Below, one piece after another: positions 29,055-37,888 of a stretch of 40,373 bases of DNA. The stretch is from Candidatus Izemoplasma sp. (GTDB taxonomy: Bacteria > Bacillota_I > Bacilli_A > Izemoplasmatales > Izemoplasmataceae). The notes under the pieces are model-generated. The model saw only the letters and a program-made list of their open reading frames with translations. It had not been told where the DNA came from and did no database searches. Positions within the stretch are counted from its first letter, which is position 1. Every line of letters begins with the position of its first letter. The stretch lies in NCBI GenBank assembly GCA_007132465.1, contig SLOP01000002.1, forward strand, positions 1 to 40,373, written 5' to 3'. The position numbers were made by a program, and so were the translations under genes.

Positions 29055-31120
29055 TGTTTTTCTTTAAGCGTAAACGAAAACTAAAACCACCATTGGAGCG
29101 CACACCGGACGAAACCCCGTTCCAGGTGTATGAAATCTTGGAGCCGGCAGCGAAACGAACGTACAAAGGAAATCGTTTCGTCTCACCGATTTTTGGCAAG
29201 CACGTCAAGGATGACATTGTCATTCCCATCATGACCAACCAAAAACGCGACCTCGATAAACTTGATTCGTTTCGCGCCCATCCCAAACTTTCCAAAGAGA
29301 TATTGATTGAAAAATACGGCACCGCCTATCCTGAGTTTGACCTAGTCCGCGGGAAGAACCTTCAAGAAGCGATGGACTCACAAGGAAAACCGCGAGAGAA
29401 ATTTGTCAAAGCCACCGTGATTGAGGCCTCACCCGAACCATCCAACACCGCCTCAAATAACACGGATGCTTCCGACCGCGAGGCGTATCCGCCGCGCGAT
29501 GAGGGAGCCCACACTCGGCCCGACCCGTCGCAAGAAACACACCAGAAACCGACGCCGTCCGACACCCCCGAGCCCACCGATTCGATCGCCCAGGAAGCCG
29601 AGAAGGAAGCGACGAAACCGCCCGAATCACCCGAGGCCGATGCCTTCACCGACACCAACTCGATGACGCCCAAGGAAGGGTTTGTACGCTCAGACGCTAA
29701 AGTGCTGAAAAACTATCGCTTACCACCGGCATCACTGATATCCAAACCGCAAGAAAGTCAACCTGATCTGACAAAATCTATCCAAAAACACATCGACATA
29801 CTCGACAAGACGTTCGCCGAGTTCAACGTGGGCGCGTCGGTGCTCAAGCACACCCAAGGCCCCACGGTCACCCGCTATGAGGTGGTGCTGGAAAAAGGCG
29901 TTAACGTCAAAAAAGTCACCGCCCTACAAGACAACCTTAAAATGGCGCTTGCGGCAAAAGAAATCCGCATCGAAGCCCCCATCCCAGGAAAATCCACGGT
30001 CGGCATCGAAGTGCCCAACGAAATCAAACAAACCGTGCATTTTGCTGACATCATCGATCACTCGCGTTTCACCAAGGCAGCCCAACCGCTGACCGTTGCG
30101 CTTGGCCTTGACATCGATGGGAATCCTGTTTACGCGTCAATTCGCTCGATGCCACATGGCTTGGTCGCTGGACAAACCGGCAGCGGGAAAAGCGTCTGCA
30201 TTAACACGGTGTTGATGAGTTTGTTGCTGACATACACACCAAGCGAACTGAAACTGATTCTAATCGATCCCAAAATGGTCGAACTCAGTAGCTACAATGA
30301 CATCCCCCATCTCATCACCCCCGTCATCACCGACTCGAAAGCCGCTACAGCAGCTTTGCGTTGGGTGGTTGAGGAAATGGACCGGCGTTTCAACACCTTC
30401 TCAGACACTCGGGTGCGTGACATCGATGCCTACAACCAAAGCGTCGACAACCCAGACGACAAGATGCCTTACATCGTCATCGTTGTCGATGAGTTGTCCG
30501 ACTTAATGATGGTGTCGAGCCAACACGTCGAAGACGCCATCAAACGGTTGACACAAAAAGCGCGCGCCTGCGGCATTCACTTAATCATCGCCACACAGCG
30601 GCCGTCGACCGACGTCATCAAAGGCACCATCAAATCGAACATTCCCACACGCATTGCCTTCAGCGTGGCCAGCCACGTCGATTCACAAACCATCATCGAC
30701 GCCAGCGGAGCCGATAAGTTGCTTGGGCGTGGGGATATGTTGTTTGCGACGAACGGACAAGGAAAAATACGTGTCCAAGGGGCGTTCATCCACGACGACG
30801 ACATCGACAAAGTCACCGCCTTCATTCGCGAACAAATGAAACCGAACTACTTGTTCGACCAAGAAACCTTAGCCAAAAACGTCGCCAAAGCCCTCGAACG
30901 TGACGAGTACTTCGACGACGTCGCCCGCTTTGTCGTCACCGAGCAAGAAGCCAGCATCAACAAAATCAGCAAACGTTTCGGCATCGGGTTTAACCGTGCC
31001 CAAAGCATCGTCGAGGGTCTAGAGGAACTCGGCGTCGTCTCGGAAAACCTCGGCTCCCGCGCCCGCGAGGTGTTGGTTGCTGAAGACGCCTTGGAGGCGT
31101 TGCTGAACAAACACAGGTGA
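29054..31120 (+). CDS. FtsK/SpoIIIE-family DNA translocase without membrane domain (SftA-like)
   Basis: This ATP-driven DNA pump helps clear chromosomes from the division site. The 688-residue product starts MFFFKRKRKLK and has no transmembrane helices, unlike FtsK and SpoIIIE, which have four. A disordered Pro/Glu/Thr-rich linker covers roughly residues 125-215. The motor follows, with Walker A GQTGSGKS near 373-380 and Walker B VVDELSDL near 477. The C-terminal winged-helix gamma domain (ISKRFGIGFNRAQSIVEGLEELG) reads orientation sequences. B. subtilis has a soluble member, SftA, of the same plan. The identification as the family is secure, and the SftA subtype is inferred. Confidence 0.92.
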   Translation: MFFFKRKRKLKPPLERTPDETPFQVYEILEPAAKRTYKGNRFVSPIFGKHVKDDIVIPIMTNQKRDLDKLDSFRAHPKLSKEILIEKYGTAYPEFDLVRGKNLQEAMDSQGKPREKFVKATVIEASPEPSNTASNNTDASDREAYPPRDEGAHTRPDPSQETHQKPTPSDTPEPTDSIAQEAEKEATKPPESPEADAFTDTNSMTPKEGFVRSDAKVLKNYRLPPASLISKPQESQPDLTKSIQKHIDILDKTFAEFNVGASVLKHTQGPTVTRYEVVLEKGVNVKKVTALQDNLKMALAAKEIRIEAPIPGKSTVGIEVPNEIKQTVHFADIIDHSRFTKAAQPLTVALGLDIDGNPVYASIRSMPHGLVAGQTGSGKSVCINTVLMSLLLTYTPSELKLILIDPKMVELSSYNDIPHLITPVITDSKAATAALRWVVEEMDRRFNTFSDTRVRDIDAYNQSVDNPDDKMPYIVIVVDELSDLMMVSSQHVEDAIKRLTQKARACGIHLIIATQRPSTDVIKGTIKSNIPTRIAFSVASHVDSQTIIDASGADKLLGRGDMLFATNGQGKIRVQGAFIHDDDIDKVTAFIREQMKPNYLFDQETLAKNVAKALERDEYFDDVARFVVTEQEASINKISKRFGIGFNRAQSIVEGLEELGVVSENLGSRAREVLVAEDALEALLNKHR

Positions 31121-31124
31121 GGCC

Positions 31125-31967
31125 ATGACACGTCCTTCAATTGAGGGGTATTTTAACCCCGCCCAACGAGAGGCCCTACGCCGGCAAGACCGCGTAGCGT
31201 TCAAGCAAAAACAACTTAAAAAACGCCTGATTAGGGCGTTTTTCGGCGTTATCATTATTGCGGCTATACCCCTCATTTTCCCGCATCAGCGGGATTTTGA
31301 CGTCATTCATAACGCACCGCTCTTCATGGCAATCATCGGTGCTGTCATGATGTATGGGGTGGTGGTTGCCTCGACGTCACTAGGCAAAAGCCTAGGTGAA
31401 ACAGACAAAGGTGAGCGCATCGTTTCTGCCCATACCGACGTGGTTGATTTCACCAACTTTATCGTCGGGTTATTCGCATTTTTCACCGTTCTCAACGCTT
31501 TTTTCTTTTCCCTGGCGAGCATCGCCATCGACAACAGCGACAGCATGCGTCCCACCCTTGCCCCAGGCGATCAGTTGATTATCCGTCACATCGGCATCAG
31601 GTATGAACGTGGTGACATTGTTGTCGCCCGCATTGACGCATCGAGTTACTACGTCAAACGCATCATTGCCTTACCCGGAGAAACGATTGCCTGCGCCAAC
31701 AATCAGCTCACGATTACCGACACCAACGGGGTGACCTTCGACCTAGAAGAACCCTATTTACCAACCACGCACGGCACATGCATCGGCCTGCTTCAAGAAG
31801 GAGAGATGGTCGCCTTGGAAGACGATGCGTATTTTCTTCTTGGCGACAACCGATTGGTGTCGAGCGACTCACGCGACGCCAACATTGGTCCCATACCATA
31901 TCATCGACTCCATGGGAAAATCATATTCCGCACGCTGCCGATAGGCGACATTGGGAAGGTGGATTAG
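31125..31967 (+). CDS. lepB: Signal peptidase I with extra N-terminal membrane helices
   Basis: This enzyme removes signal peptides from secreted proteins. The catalytic Ser140 is in DSMRPTL and Lys178 is in YYVKRIIALPGE. The conserved GDNR...SSDSRDANIGPIP box is present. The protein is 280 residues, longer than typical Gram-positive enzymes. Hydrophobic segments lie near 36-53, 64-84 and 110-134, so two helices precede the usual anchor. The ATG lies 4 nt after the ftsK-like stop. Two terminator-like hairpins occur within its first 180 nt (31219-31243 and 31279-31298). Confidence 0.9.
   Translation: MTRPSIEGYFNPAQREALRRQDRVAFKQKQLKKRLIRAFFGVIIIAAIPLIFPHQRDFDVIHNAPLFMAIIGAVMMYGVVVASTSLGKSLGETDKGERIVSAHTDVVDFTNFIVGLFAFFTVLNAFFFSLASIAIDNSDSMRPTLAPGDQLIIRHIGIRYERGDIVVARIDASSYYVKRIIALPGETIACANNQLTITDTNGVTFDLEEPYLPTTHGTCIGLLQEGEMVALEDDAYFLLGDNRLVSSDSRDANIGPIPYHRLHGKIIFRTLPIGDIGKVD
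31219..31298 (+). promoter_or_regulatory. Two terminator-like hairpins inside the start of lepB
   Basis: AAAAACGCC (31219-31227) pairs with GGCGTTTTT (31235-31243), ending in its own T-run. TCCCGC-ATCA-GCGGGA (31279-31294) is then followed by TTTT. Both are in coding sequence. They could attenuate transcription when translation is slow, or could be chance. Confidence 0.35.
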
Positions 31968-32831
31968 ATGACGACCATCCAATGGTTTCCCGGTCACATG
32001 GCCAAAGCGAAACGGCAAATCAAAGAACGGCTTACACTGATTGACATCGTGTTCGAACTGCGTGACGCAAGGGCACCTGCGGCGACGCAAAACCCAATGA
32101 TTCAGACACTGATTGGCTCGCGGCCTCGCGTGGTGCTTTTAACGAAGGCTGATTTAGCTGACACCCAACCACTCAACGCGTGGCTTGAGCATTTTAAAGC
32201 CCGTGGCGTGAGCGCAATGGCGATCAACGCCAAGGCCGGCTTACCGGTCGAGAAGTTGGTTGGTGAATGCCGGCGACTGCTTAAAGACAAGTTGGATAAA
32301 GACGCCCGCCGAGGCATATTGGTCCGGCCTTTCCGGGCACTGATTGTCGGCGTTCCCAACGTCGGCAAAAGCACCCTTATCAACAAACTCGTCAACCGTC
32401 GCGCCACCAACGTTGGGGCGGTTCCGGGCATCACCAAAAACCTTCAAGTCATCCGGATTCATAAAGACCTTGAACTGCTTGACACCCCAGGCCTGCTTTG
32501 GCCTAAGTTCGATGACCAAGAAGCGGCGAAAAAACTGGTCCTCATCGGGTCGCTTAAAGACAGCGTCGTCGCTCTTGACGACGTCGTCATCAGCGCTTTC
32601 AAGTTGATGGCTACGCGGTACAAAGAAGCCTTTGATCGCCGTTATGATATCGATGCCGATCCCGATGATCCGCTGAGCATCTTCGAAGCCATCGGTCGAC
32701 GACGCGGCTGTTTGAAAAAAGGCGGAGCGATCGATGACGATCGTGTGATGGAAATCTTCCTTGACGATTTTCGTCACGCCCGTTTCGGTCCCGTGATGCT
32801 TGATTTACCGGAGGACGACACGGATGTATGA
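31968..32831 (+). CDS. rbgA: Ribosome biogenesis GTPase RbgA (YlqF)
   Basis: This circularly permuted GTPase is needed for late assembly of the 50S subunit. The motif order is permuted as expected: the NKxD equivalent TKAD near residues 56-59 comes first, then GVPNVGKS (128-135), then DTPGLLWP. Length 287. The N terminus has [13 protein letters not shown], typical of the family. It begins at the base after the lepB stop, and rnhB overlaps its end by 8 nt. The rbgA-rnhB pairing is as in B. subtilis. Confidence 0.95.
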   Translation: MTTIQWFPGHMAKAKRQIKERLTLIDIVFELRDARAPAATQNPMIQTLIGSRPRVVLLTKADLADTQPLNAWLEHFKARGVSAMAINAKAGLPVEKLVGECRRLLKDKLDKDARRGILVRPFRALIVGVPNVGKSTLINKLVNRRATNVGAVPGITKNLQVIRIHKDLELLDTPGLLWPKFDDQEAAKKLVLIGSLKDSVVALDDVVISAFKLMATRYKEAFDRRYDIDADPDDPLSIFEAIGRRRGCLKKGGAIDDDRVMEIFLDDFRHARFGPVMLDLPEDDTDV

Positions 32832-33453
32832 TTGTGAAACTCCCTTTTGGGAACGTGGTGAACTGGTTGCCGGCACTGACGAGGTTGGTCGCGGGCCGCT
32901 TGCTGGGCCCGTCGTGTGCGCGGCGGTGGTGTTGGACCCTGCGCAACCTATCAAGGGACTTTTTGATTCCAAGGCCTTAAGTGCCGCTCGTCGCGAGGCA
33001 CTTGACACCATGATTCGCACACGAGCGAAAGCCGTCTCGGTCGCGTTCGTTGAACCCGATGAAATCGATGCCATCAACGTGCTGCAAGCCAGTCGACGGG
33101 GCATGGAACGGGCGCTTTCTTCCTTGTGTGTACCGATTAGCCATGTGTTGGTTGATGCCCTCACGTTAACCATAGACATACCGCAAACCAACTTGATTAA
33201 AGGCGACCAACGAAGCGCATCCATCGCCGCGGCCAGCATCGTCGCGAAAGTCGCGCGCGACCGACACATGATCGCCCTTGCCGAGCGGTACCCGGGATAC
33301 GGGTTTGAACGACACAAAGGGTATCCGACTAAAGCACACCTTGAGGCGCTCGATGCCTTAGGCATCTCCCCCATTCATCGCCGGTCATTCGCCCCTGTCG
33401 CTGCGCGATGTCAGACAGAACTTTCCTTGGAGGTGGGCACGCATGAAGATTAG
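32824..33453 (+). CDS. rnhB: Ribonuclease HII
   Basis: This enzyme cleaves RNA in RNA-DNA hybrids and removes single ribonucleotides from DNA. Catalytic acids are visible: Asp19 and Glu20 in [12 protein letters not shown], and Asp111 in VDALTL. The family box [15 protein letters not shown] and [13 protein letters not shown] follow. Length 209. GGAGG (32810-32814) precedes ATG 32824, inside the end of rbgA. Earlier in-frame starts lack a site. The 3' end overlaps the next gene by 11 nt. Confidence 0.96.
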   Translation: MYDCETPFWERGELVAGTDEVGRGPLAGPVVCAAVVLDPAQPIKGLFDSKALSAARREALDTMIRTRAKAVSVAFVEPDEIDAINVLQASRRGMERALSSLCVPISHVLVDALTLTIDIPQTNLIKGDQRSASIAAASIVAKVARDRHMIALAERYPGYGFERHKGYPTKAHLEALDALGISPIHRRSFAPVAARCQTELSLEVGTHED

Positions 33454-34021
33454 TTTAGATGAACTGCTTAAGAAAAAACTCACCGACGAAATCATCATTT
33501 TTCCGACCGACACCGTCTATGGGATCGGGTGCCGGATGGATAGTGCGACGGGTGTGGAAAAAATTTATGCCGTAAAACGTCGTGAAGGAAAAAAACCGTT
33601 GCCAGTTTTAGTTGGCAACCGTGATGATGCGAAACGCTTAAGTGAAAATTTCGCTACCTACGCAGCGTACGCCGATGCACACTGGCCGGGGGCGCTGACC
33701 CTGGTGGTGAGAAAGAGTCAGGCTGTGCCAGACTATGTCACTCGAGGCCTTGATACGGTCGGTTTGCGCATCCCTGACAACGCGATTGCTCGCGCTATAC
33801 TCAACCGATTCGGGCCGATGGCGGTGACGAGTTTAAACCACGCTCACGAACCACCAATCACCCGTTTCGCCGACGCTGAGGCGTTCGCGACGCTCGTCGA
33901 TTACACGCTCGAAGGCGGCAATCTCAAAACTGTCAGTTCCACCGTGTTCGATGTGGAAAACCGAAAAACGTTGCGTCAGGGGACCGTGGTTGTGCATGCG
34001 CTTCCCGATTCGGACGACTAA
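33443..34021 (+). CDS. tsaC: Threonylcarbamoyl-AMP synthase (YrdC/Sua5 family)
   Basis: This enzyme makes the threonylcarbamoyl-AMP intermediate for the t6A modification at position 37 of ANN-decoding tRNAs. The 192-residue single YrdC domain has [10 protein letters not shown], the [13 protein letters not shown] loop, HWPGALTLV and VGLRIPDN. The usual TSANxSGxP motif reads [10 protein letters not shown], keeping Ser and Asn but replacing the Ala and Ser-Gly. It lacks the C-terminal Sua5 domain, so it is of the short bacterial type. GGAGGTG precedes the ATG within rnhB. Confidence 0.92.
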   Translation: MKISLDELLKKKLTDEIIIFPTDTVYGIGCRMDSATGVEKIYAVKRREGKKPLPVLVGNRDDAKRLSENFATYAAYADAHWPGALTLVVRKSQAVPDYVTRGLDTVGLRIPDNAIARAILNRFGPMAVTSLNHAHEPPITRFADAEAFATLVDYTLEGGNLKTVSSTVFDVENRKTLRQGTVVVHALPDSDD

Positions 34022-34042
34022 ATTATAAATATAGGAAAAAGG

Positions 34043-34070
34043 TTGTTTTATCATACGCTTTTGTTATAAT
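34043..34070 (+). promoter_or_regulatory. Promoter of rpiB-upp-atp region
   Basis: TTGTTT (34043-34048), a 16-nt spacer and TATAAT (34065-34070) in an AT-rich gap. It is the last clear promoter before the end of the window, so it may serve rpiB, upp and the atp genes. Confidence 0.75.
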
Positions 34071-34104
34071 TGTAATGAAAAAAACGCGTTAGTGAGGTGG
34101 AATC

Positions 34105-34536
34105 ATGCGAGTTGTTATTGGTGCGGATCACGGTGGCTTTGAACTGAAAGAAAAAATCGTCGATTTTTTGAAATCTAAGAACATTCACGTCCATGATTAT
34201 GGGACCCACAACACAGAGAGCTGCGATTACAATGAGCCTGCGAAAGCCGTGGCTAAGGCAGTGGCAGAAGGCGAGGCCGATCGTGGCATTTTGCTATGTG
34301 GCACCGGGGTGGGTATGAGTATCCAAGCCAACAAAATTAAGGGCGTGCGCGCCGCGAACGTCAACGATGCTTACACGGCGAAGGCGACCCGTTTACACAA
34401 CGACTCAAACGTGCTGACCTTAGGTGGACGCATCCTCGGTGATGAACTGGCGAAAACCCTCGTTGATGTTTGGCTCCATACCGAGTTTTCGGGTGAGAAA
34501 AGGCATCAACGCCGCGTTAACAAATTCGAAGAGTAG
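34105..34536 (+). CDS. rpiB: Ribose-5-phosphate isomerase B
   Basis: This enzyme interconverts ribose 5-phosphate and ribulose 5-phosphate. The product is 143 residues of the RpiB/LacAB family: [15 protein letters not shown], the catalytic Cys65 in [14 protein letters not shown] and the NDAYTAK and LGGRILG regions. GTGAGGTGG precedes the ATG. In B. subtilis the order is rpiB(ywlF)-glyA-upp-atp; here upp follows directly and glyA is absent from the spot. Ribose phosphate feeds PRPP, the co-substrate of Upp. Confidence 0.95.
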   Translation: MRVVIGADHGGFELKEKIVDFLKSKNIHVHDYGTHNTESCDYNEPAKAVAKAVAEGEADRGILLCGTGVGMSIQANKIKGVRAANVNDAYTAKATRLHNDSNVLTLGGRILGDELAKTLVDVWLHTEFSGEKRHQRRVNKFEE

Positions 34537-34546
34537 AGGTGTTTTC

Positions 34547-35173
34547 ATGGGAAAACTGGTGATATTGCACCATCCGTTAATCGACCATAAACTGGCGAAA
34601 ATCCGCGATAAAAATACTGACACGAAGACGTTTCGTGAAAATGTTCAAGAACTGAGCGGACTGATGGCTTACGAAGTTACCCGCGACTTGCCGACACGTC
34701 TCGTTGAGGTTGAAACGCCGCTGATGAAAACCGAAGCGAAAATGCTTGCTAAAGACGTTGTGATCGTTCCCATCCTCCGTGCCGGACTCGGCATGGTCGA
34801 TGGCATTCACATGATGATTCCAACCGCGAAGATTGGTCACATCGGGTTGTATCGAGACGAAGAAACATTGAAGCCGCACAGCTACTACGTGAAATTCCCT
34901 AAAGAAATCGTCGAAGCGACCGTGTTGCTGGTCGATCCGATGTTAGCCACGGGAGGAAGCGTGCTTGCGGCCATCGACGCGCTGAAGAAAGCCGGCGCAA
35001 AAGACATTCGTTTCGTTGCCCTCGTCGGGTGCCCCGAAGGCGTTAAAGTGCTGGAAAAAGCGCATCCTGATGTCGATATATACCTCGCCGCCATGGATGA
35101 AAAACTGAACGAAAAAGCATACATCATGCCGGGCCTCGGCGATGCCGGTGACCGGTTGTTCGGCACCAAATAA
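34547..35173 (+). CDS. upp: Uracil phosphoribosyltransferase
   Basis: This salvage enzyme makes UMP from uracil and PRPP. The product is 208 residues. The PRPP loop is DPMLATGGS (130-138), the flexible region is [11 protein letters not shown], and the C-terminal uracil-binding part is [22 protein letters not shown] precedes ATG 34547. The longer in-frame extension upstream lies inside rpiB and is rejected. The stop overlaps the next start (TAATG), so it is coupled to the atp operon. Confidence 0.96.
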   Translation: MGKLVILHHPLIDHKLAKIRDKNTDTKTFRENVQELSGLMAYEVTRDLPTRLVEVETPLMKTEAKMLAKDVVIVPILRAGLGMVDGIHMMIPTAKIGHIGLYRDEETLKPHSYYVKFPKEIVEATVLLVDPMLATGGSVLAAIDALKKAGAKDIRFVALVGCPEGVKVLEKAHPDVDIYLAAMDEKLNEKAYIMPGLGDAGDRLFGTK

Positions 35174-35397
35174 TGGATGACAAGCGGTTTTTGTTGAAAC
35201 TGTTGGCCATCACGTCGAGTTTTCTCTACGAAGCCGTCGCGGCGATAGGCGTCGGCTTTCTGATAGGCTGGGGCATTGACCGTCTGCTTGGCTTTGAACG
35301 GCTGTTCATCATCATTTTCATGGTGCTTGGCGCCATCGCGGCGGTGCGTAACTTCATGGTACGCGTCTACCGCATAGGAGTGGAAAAAGATGACTGA
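35173..35397 (+). CDS. atpZ: AtpZ/AtpI-like small membrane protein (F-ATPase gene 1 family)
   Basis: This 74-residue protein has two hydrophobic helices separated by a short DR turn (FLIGWGIDRLLGFERLFIII). Such proteins are encoded at the head of F-ATPase operons and are reported to assist c-ring assembly or divalent cation transport with AtpI. The ATG overlaps the upp stop by one base. The end overlaps the next gene by 8 nt. Named from context and hydropathy rather than a specific motif. Confidence 0.75.
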   Translation: MDDKRFLLKLLAITSSFLYEAVAAIGVGFLIGWGIDRLLGFERLFIIIFMVLGAIAAVRNFMVRVYRIGVEKDD

Positions 35398-35779
35398 AAA
35401 GGTGTTTCTCCAGACATTCTTTTATGCGTTTATCACCACGCTTGTCTTGAGCGGGCTTTTTTGGTTGGTGTTTGACCTTGATCGCGCCATCGCTTATGCC
35501 CTTGGCGGTTTCGCCGTCATCATGATGATGAGTCATAACTACAAGACGACGATGAAAACCGCACACAAAGATCCCGACACACTCAAACGCCGGGCGATGC
35601 AAAACTACGCCCTGCGTTTCATTTTTTACGCCATCATTGCCGCGGCGGTGTATTTCCGTCGTCAAGACATCATCGATATGGTCTTTTCGTTCTTGGGCAT
35701 CGCCTCGTTCAAGTTCGTGATGATGATAAACTTCTTCGTGCACCGAAACGCGCTTGATGACGATGAAGGAGGCGCTTGA
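35390..35779 (+). CDS. atpI: ATP synthase subunit I-like protein
   Basis: The product is 129 residues with four hydrophobic segments, in the place of AtpI before atpB. The pattern RRAMQNYALRFIFYAIIAAAVYF resembles the ATP synthase I family. AtpI is thought to help assemble the c ring. ATAGGAGTGG precedes the ATG inside the upstream gene. The acidic end DDDEGGA overlaps the ribosome binding site of atpB. Sequence support is moderate and context is strong. Confidence 0.75.
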   Translation: MTEKVFLQTFFYAFITTLVLSGLFWLVFDLDRAIAYALGGFAVIMMMSHNYKTTMKTAHKDPDTLKRRAMQNYALRFIFYAIIAAAVYFRRQDIIDMVFSFLGIASFKFVMMINFFVHRNALDDDEGGA

Positions 35780-35780
35780 G

Positions 35781-36500
35781 ATGCTTGATTTTTACGCCGA
35801 TTTATCACCGAACATGAAAACATCGTTAATCGTGGTTGTCTTCGTGTCCATCGCCAGCGTCATCATCGGCCGGAAAGTGGCGAAGTTGAAACCGACCGAC
35901 CAACCCAAAGGCATCGTCTTTTTGGCGGTGTTGTTGGTGGAACAACTCAACGATTTCATCAAAGAGTTTTACGGCGAACGGTGGAAGACGTTCACACCGA
36001 TTCTTGTGGCCACGTTGCTGTACTTGGTTTTTGCCAACACCTCAGCGCTCTTTGGCCTTGCTAACCCGTTGGCCAACATCACCATCGCGCTGGCATTCAG
36101 CCTGTTTGCTTTTTTGACCATTCAACTCGGCGGCTTATACGTTCGCCGACCGAAAAACCGCATCAAAGATTTAGCGACGCCTAACGTGCTTTTGATGCCC
36201 TTAAACGTCATCAGTGAAATTTCCACGCCACTCGCCATGGGGCTTCGTCTCTTCGGGAACCTCCTCAGCGGCAGCGTGATGGCGGTTGTCGTGTTTAATT
36301 TGCTGCATATTCTCGGTGAATCACTGGGCACCATCGGTGCGGTATTAAGCACCGCAGGAAACATCTCCATCGCCTCGGTGTTCTTGCATCCGATTTTCAA
36401 CATTGGGTTTGGTATTGTCCAGGCGTTTGTGTACTTCATGTTGTTAACCATTTTCTTGTCCATGGCCATTGAAGAACCGGACTTGGCCACCGACGAGTAA
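35781..36500 (+). CDS. atpB: ATP synthase F0 subunit a
   Basis: This stator subunit forms the ion half-channels next to the c ring. The product is 239 residues with about five or six helices. The essential arginine is Arg156 in MGLRLFGNLLSG, and the C-terminal helix (FGIVQAFVYFMLLTIFLSMAI) has the conserved Gln-Ala-Phe-Val. AAGGAGG lies 9 nt before ATG 35781. Earlier in-frame ATGs overlap atpI and lack spacing. It is followed after 45 nt by atpE. Confidence 0.95.
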   Translation: MLDFYADLSPNMKTSLIVVVFVSIASVIIGRKVAKLKPTDQPKGIVFLAVLLVEQLNDFIKEFYGERWKTFTPILVATLLYLVFANTSALFGLANPLANITIALAFSLFAFLTIQLGGLYVRRPKNRIKDLATPNVLLMPLNVISEISTPLAMGLRLFGNLLSGSVMAVVVFNLLHILGESLGTIGAVLSTAGNISIASVFLHPIFNIGFGIVQAFVYFMLLTIFLSMAIEEPDLATDE

Positions 36501-36533
36501 TTGATGGTATATAGTTTACCCACATACCCTTAA

Positions 36534-36812
<279 letters not shown>

Positions 36813-36836
36813 TACACATGGATTGGAGGCAACACC

Positions 36837-37364
36837 ATGCAAAGATTAGCCGATGCCATTCAACGGCTGGTCGACATTGCGCTTGGCGCCGATGCGCTTG
36901 AACTCTTCATCCAGCTTGCCGCCACCGTCGTCCTTGTCATCATCGTCAAGGTGTTTTTCTGGGAAAAAGTCACGGGCTTCATCGAAGCACGACGTGAACT
37001 GATGGACCAAGAACTCACCGAAGCGATGGAGAAGAACGAAGAAGCCAAAGCCCTTAAAGAAGAAGCTGAAACCAGCTTTGAGCGTGTGAAAGATGAAGCG
37101 CGCCAGTTGCTTGAAGAAGCGAAAACGCGCGGTGAAGACACGCGGCGCGACATTATTGCCAAAGCCAAAGACGAGGCCACCAACATCAAGAAAGACGCCC
37201 AAAAAGACCTCGCCCAAGAAGTCGACGTCGCACGCAGCCAGCTGCGTGAAGAAATCGTCAACATCGCGGTGATGTTGACGGAGAAAGTCATTGCCAAGAA
37301 AATTGATCAAGCCACATACGAACGCTTGCTTGAGGACACCATCAACACGGTGCGTAAGACATGA
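36837..37364 (+). CDS. atpF: ATP synthase F0 subunit b
   Basis: This peripheral stalk subunit is 175 residues long, with one N-terminal transmembrane helix (about 24-45, FIQLAATVVLVIIVKVFFW) followed by a long charged coiled coil rich in Glu, Lys and Ala. GGAGG precedes the ATG by 8 nt. The stop overlaps atpH by 4 nt (ATGA). No b' partner is present, so b should form a homodimer. Confidence 0.94.
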   Translation: MQRLADAIQRLVDIALGADALELFIQLAATVVLVIIVKVFFWEKVTGFIEARRELMDQELTEAMEKNEEAKALKEEAETSFERVKDEARQLLEEAKTRGEDTRRDIIAKAKDEATNIKKDAQKDLAQEVDVARSQLREEIVNIAVMLTEKVIAKKIDQATYERLLEDTINTVRKT

Positions 37365-37876
37365 GCGCGATCAGCGAACAATATGCCGTCGCGCTTTTTG
37401 AGCTTGCACTCGATGCCGATCAACTCACGGACGTTCAGCAAGCGTTCGACCGTTTTCTCAAGGCTTTCGACGAGACAACAAGGGCTTTTTTCCTGAGTCC
37501 GGCCGTTACCAAAAACGACAAGAAAGCGATGCTAAATCAGCTTGACATGCCGGCGACGTTCCGCGATTTTCTCAAGGTGTTGATTGACAACAACCGACTC
37601 ACGCATCTTGAAGGCGCGAAACAAGCGTATGGACGACTGATGGACAAACGCGATGAAACAATGCGTGTGAGCATCAGGGTCGGAAAACCGCTTGGGCATG
37701 ACCGCATCGAAGCGCTTGAGAAAGCGTATCAAGAAAAACACAAACGCCGCGTCATCGTCGACGTCATCGTCGATGAATCCATCGTCGGCGGCATGCGCGT
37801 CGAGTACGACGGCATGGTTTTATCTGACACCGTCCAAGATAACCTCAACAAACTGAAGTCACGACTGACGAAATAG
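37361..37876 (+). CDS. atpH: ATP synthase F1 subunit delta
   Basis: Delta (OSCP) links the peripheral stalk to the top of F1. The product is 171 residues: the N-terminal helical bundle starts MSAISEQYAVALFELA, and the C-terminal signature includes VDESIVGGMRVEYDGMVLSDTVQ. It overlaps atpF by 4 nt, so translation is coupled. atpA follows after 12 nt. Confidence 0.94.
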   Translation: MSAISEQYAVALFELALDADQLTDVQQAFDRFLKAFDETTRAFFLSPAVTKNDKKAMLNQLDMPATFRDFLKVLIDNNRLTHLEGAKQAYGRLMDKRDETMRVSIRVGKPLGHDRIEALEKAYQEKHKRRVIVDVIVDESIVGGMRVEYDGMVLSDTVQDNLNKLKSRLTK

Positions 37877-37888
37877 GCAGGTGGTACC

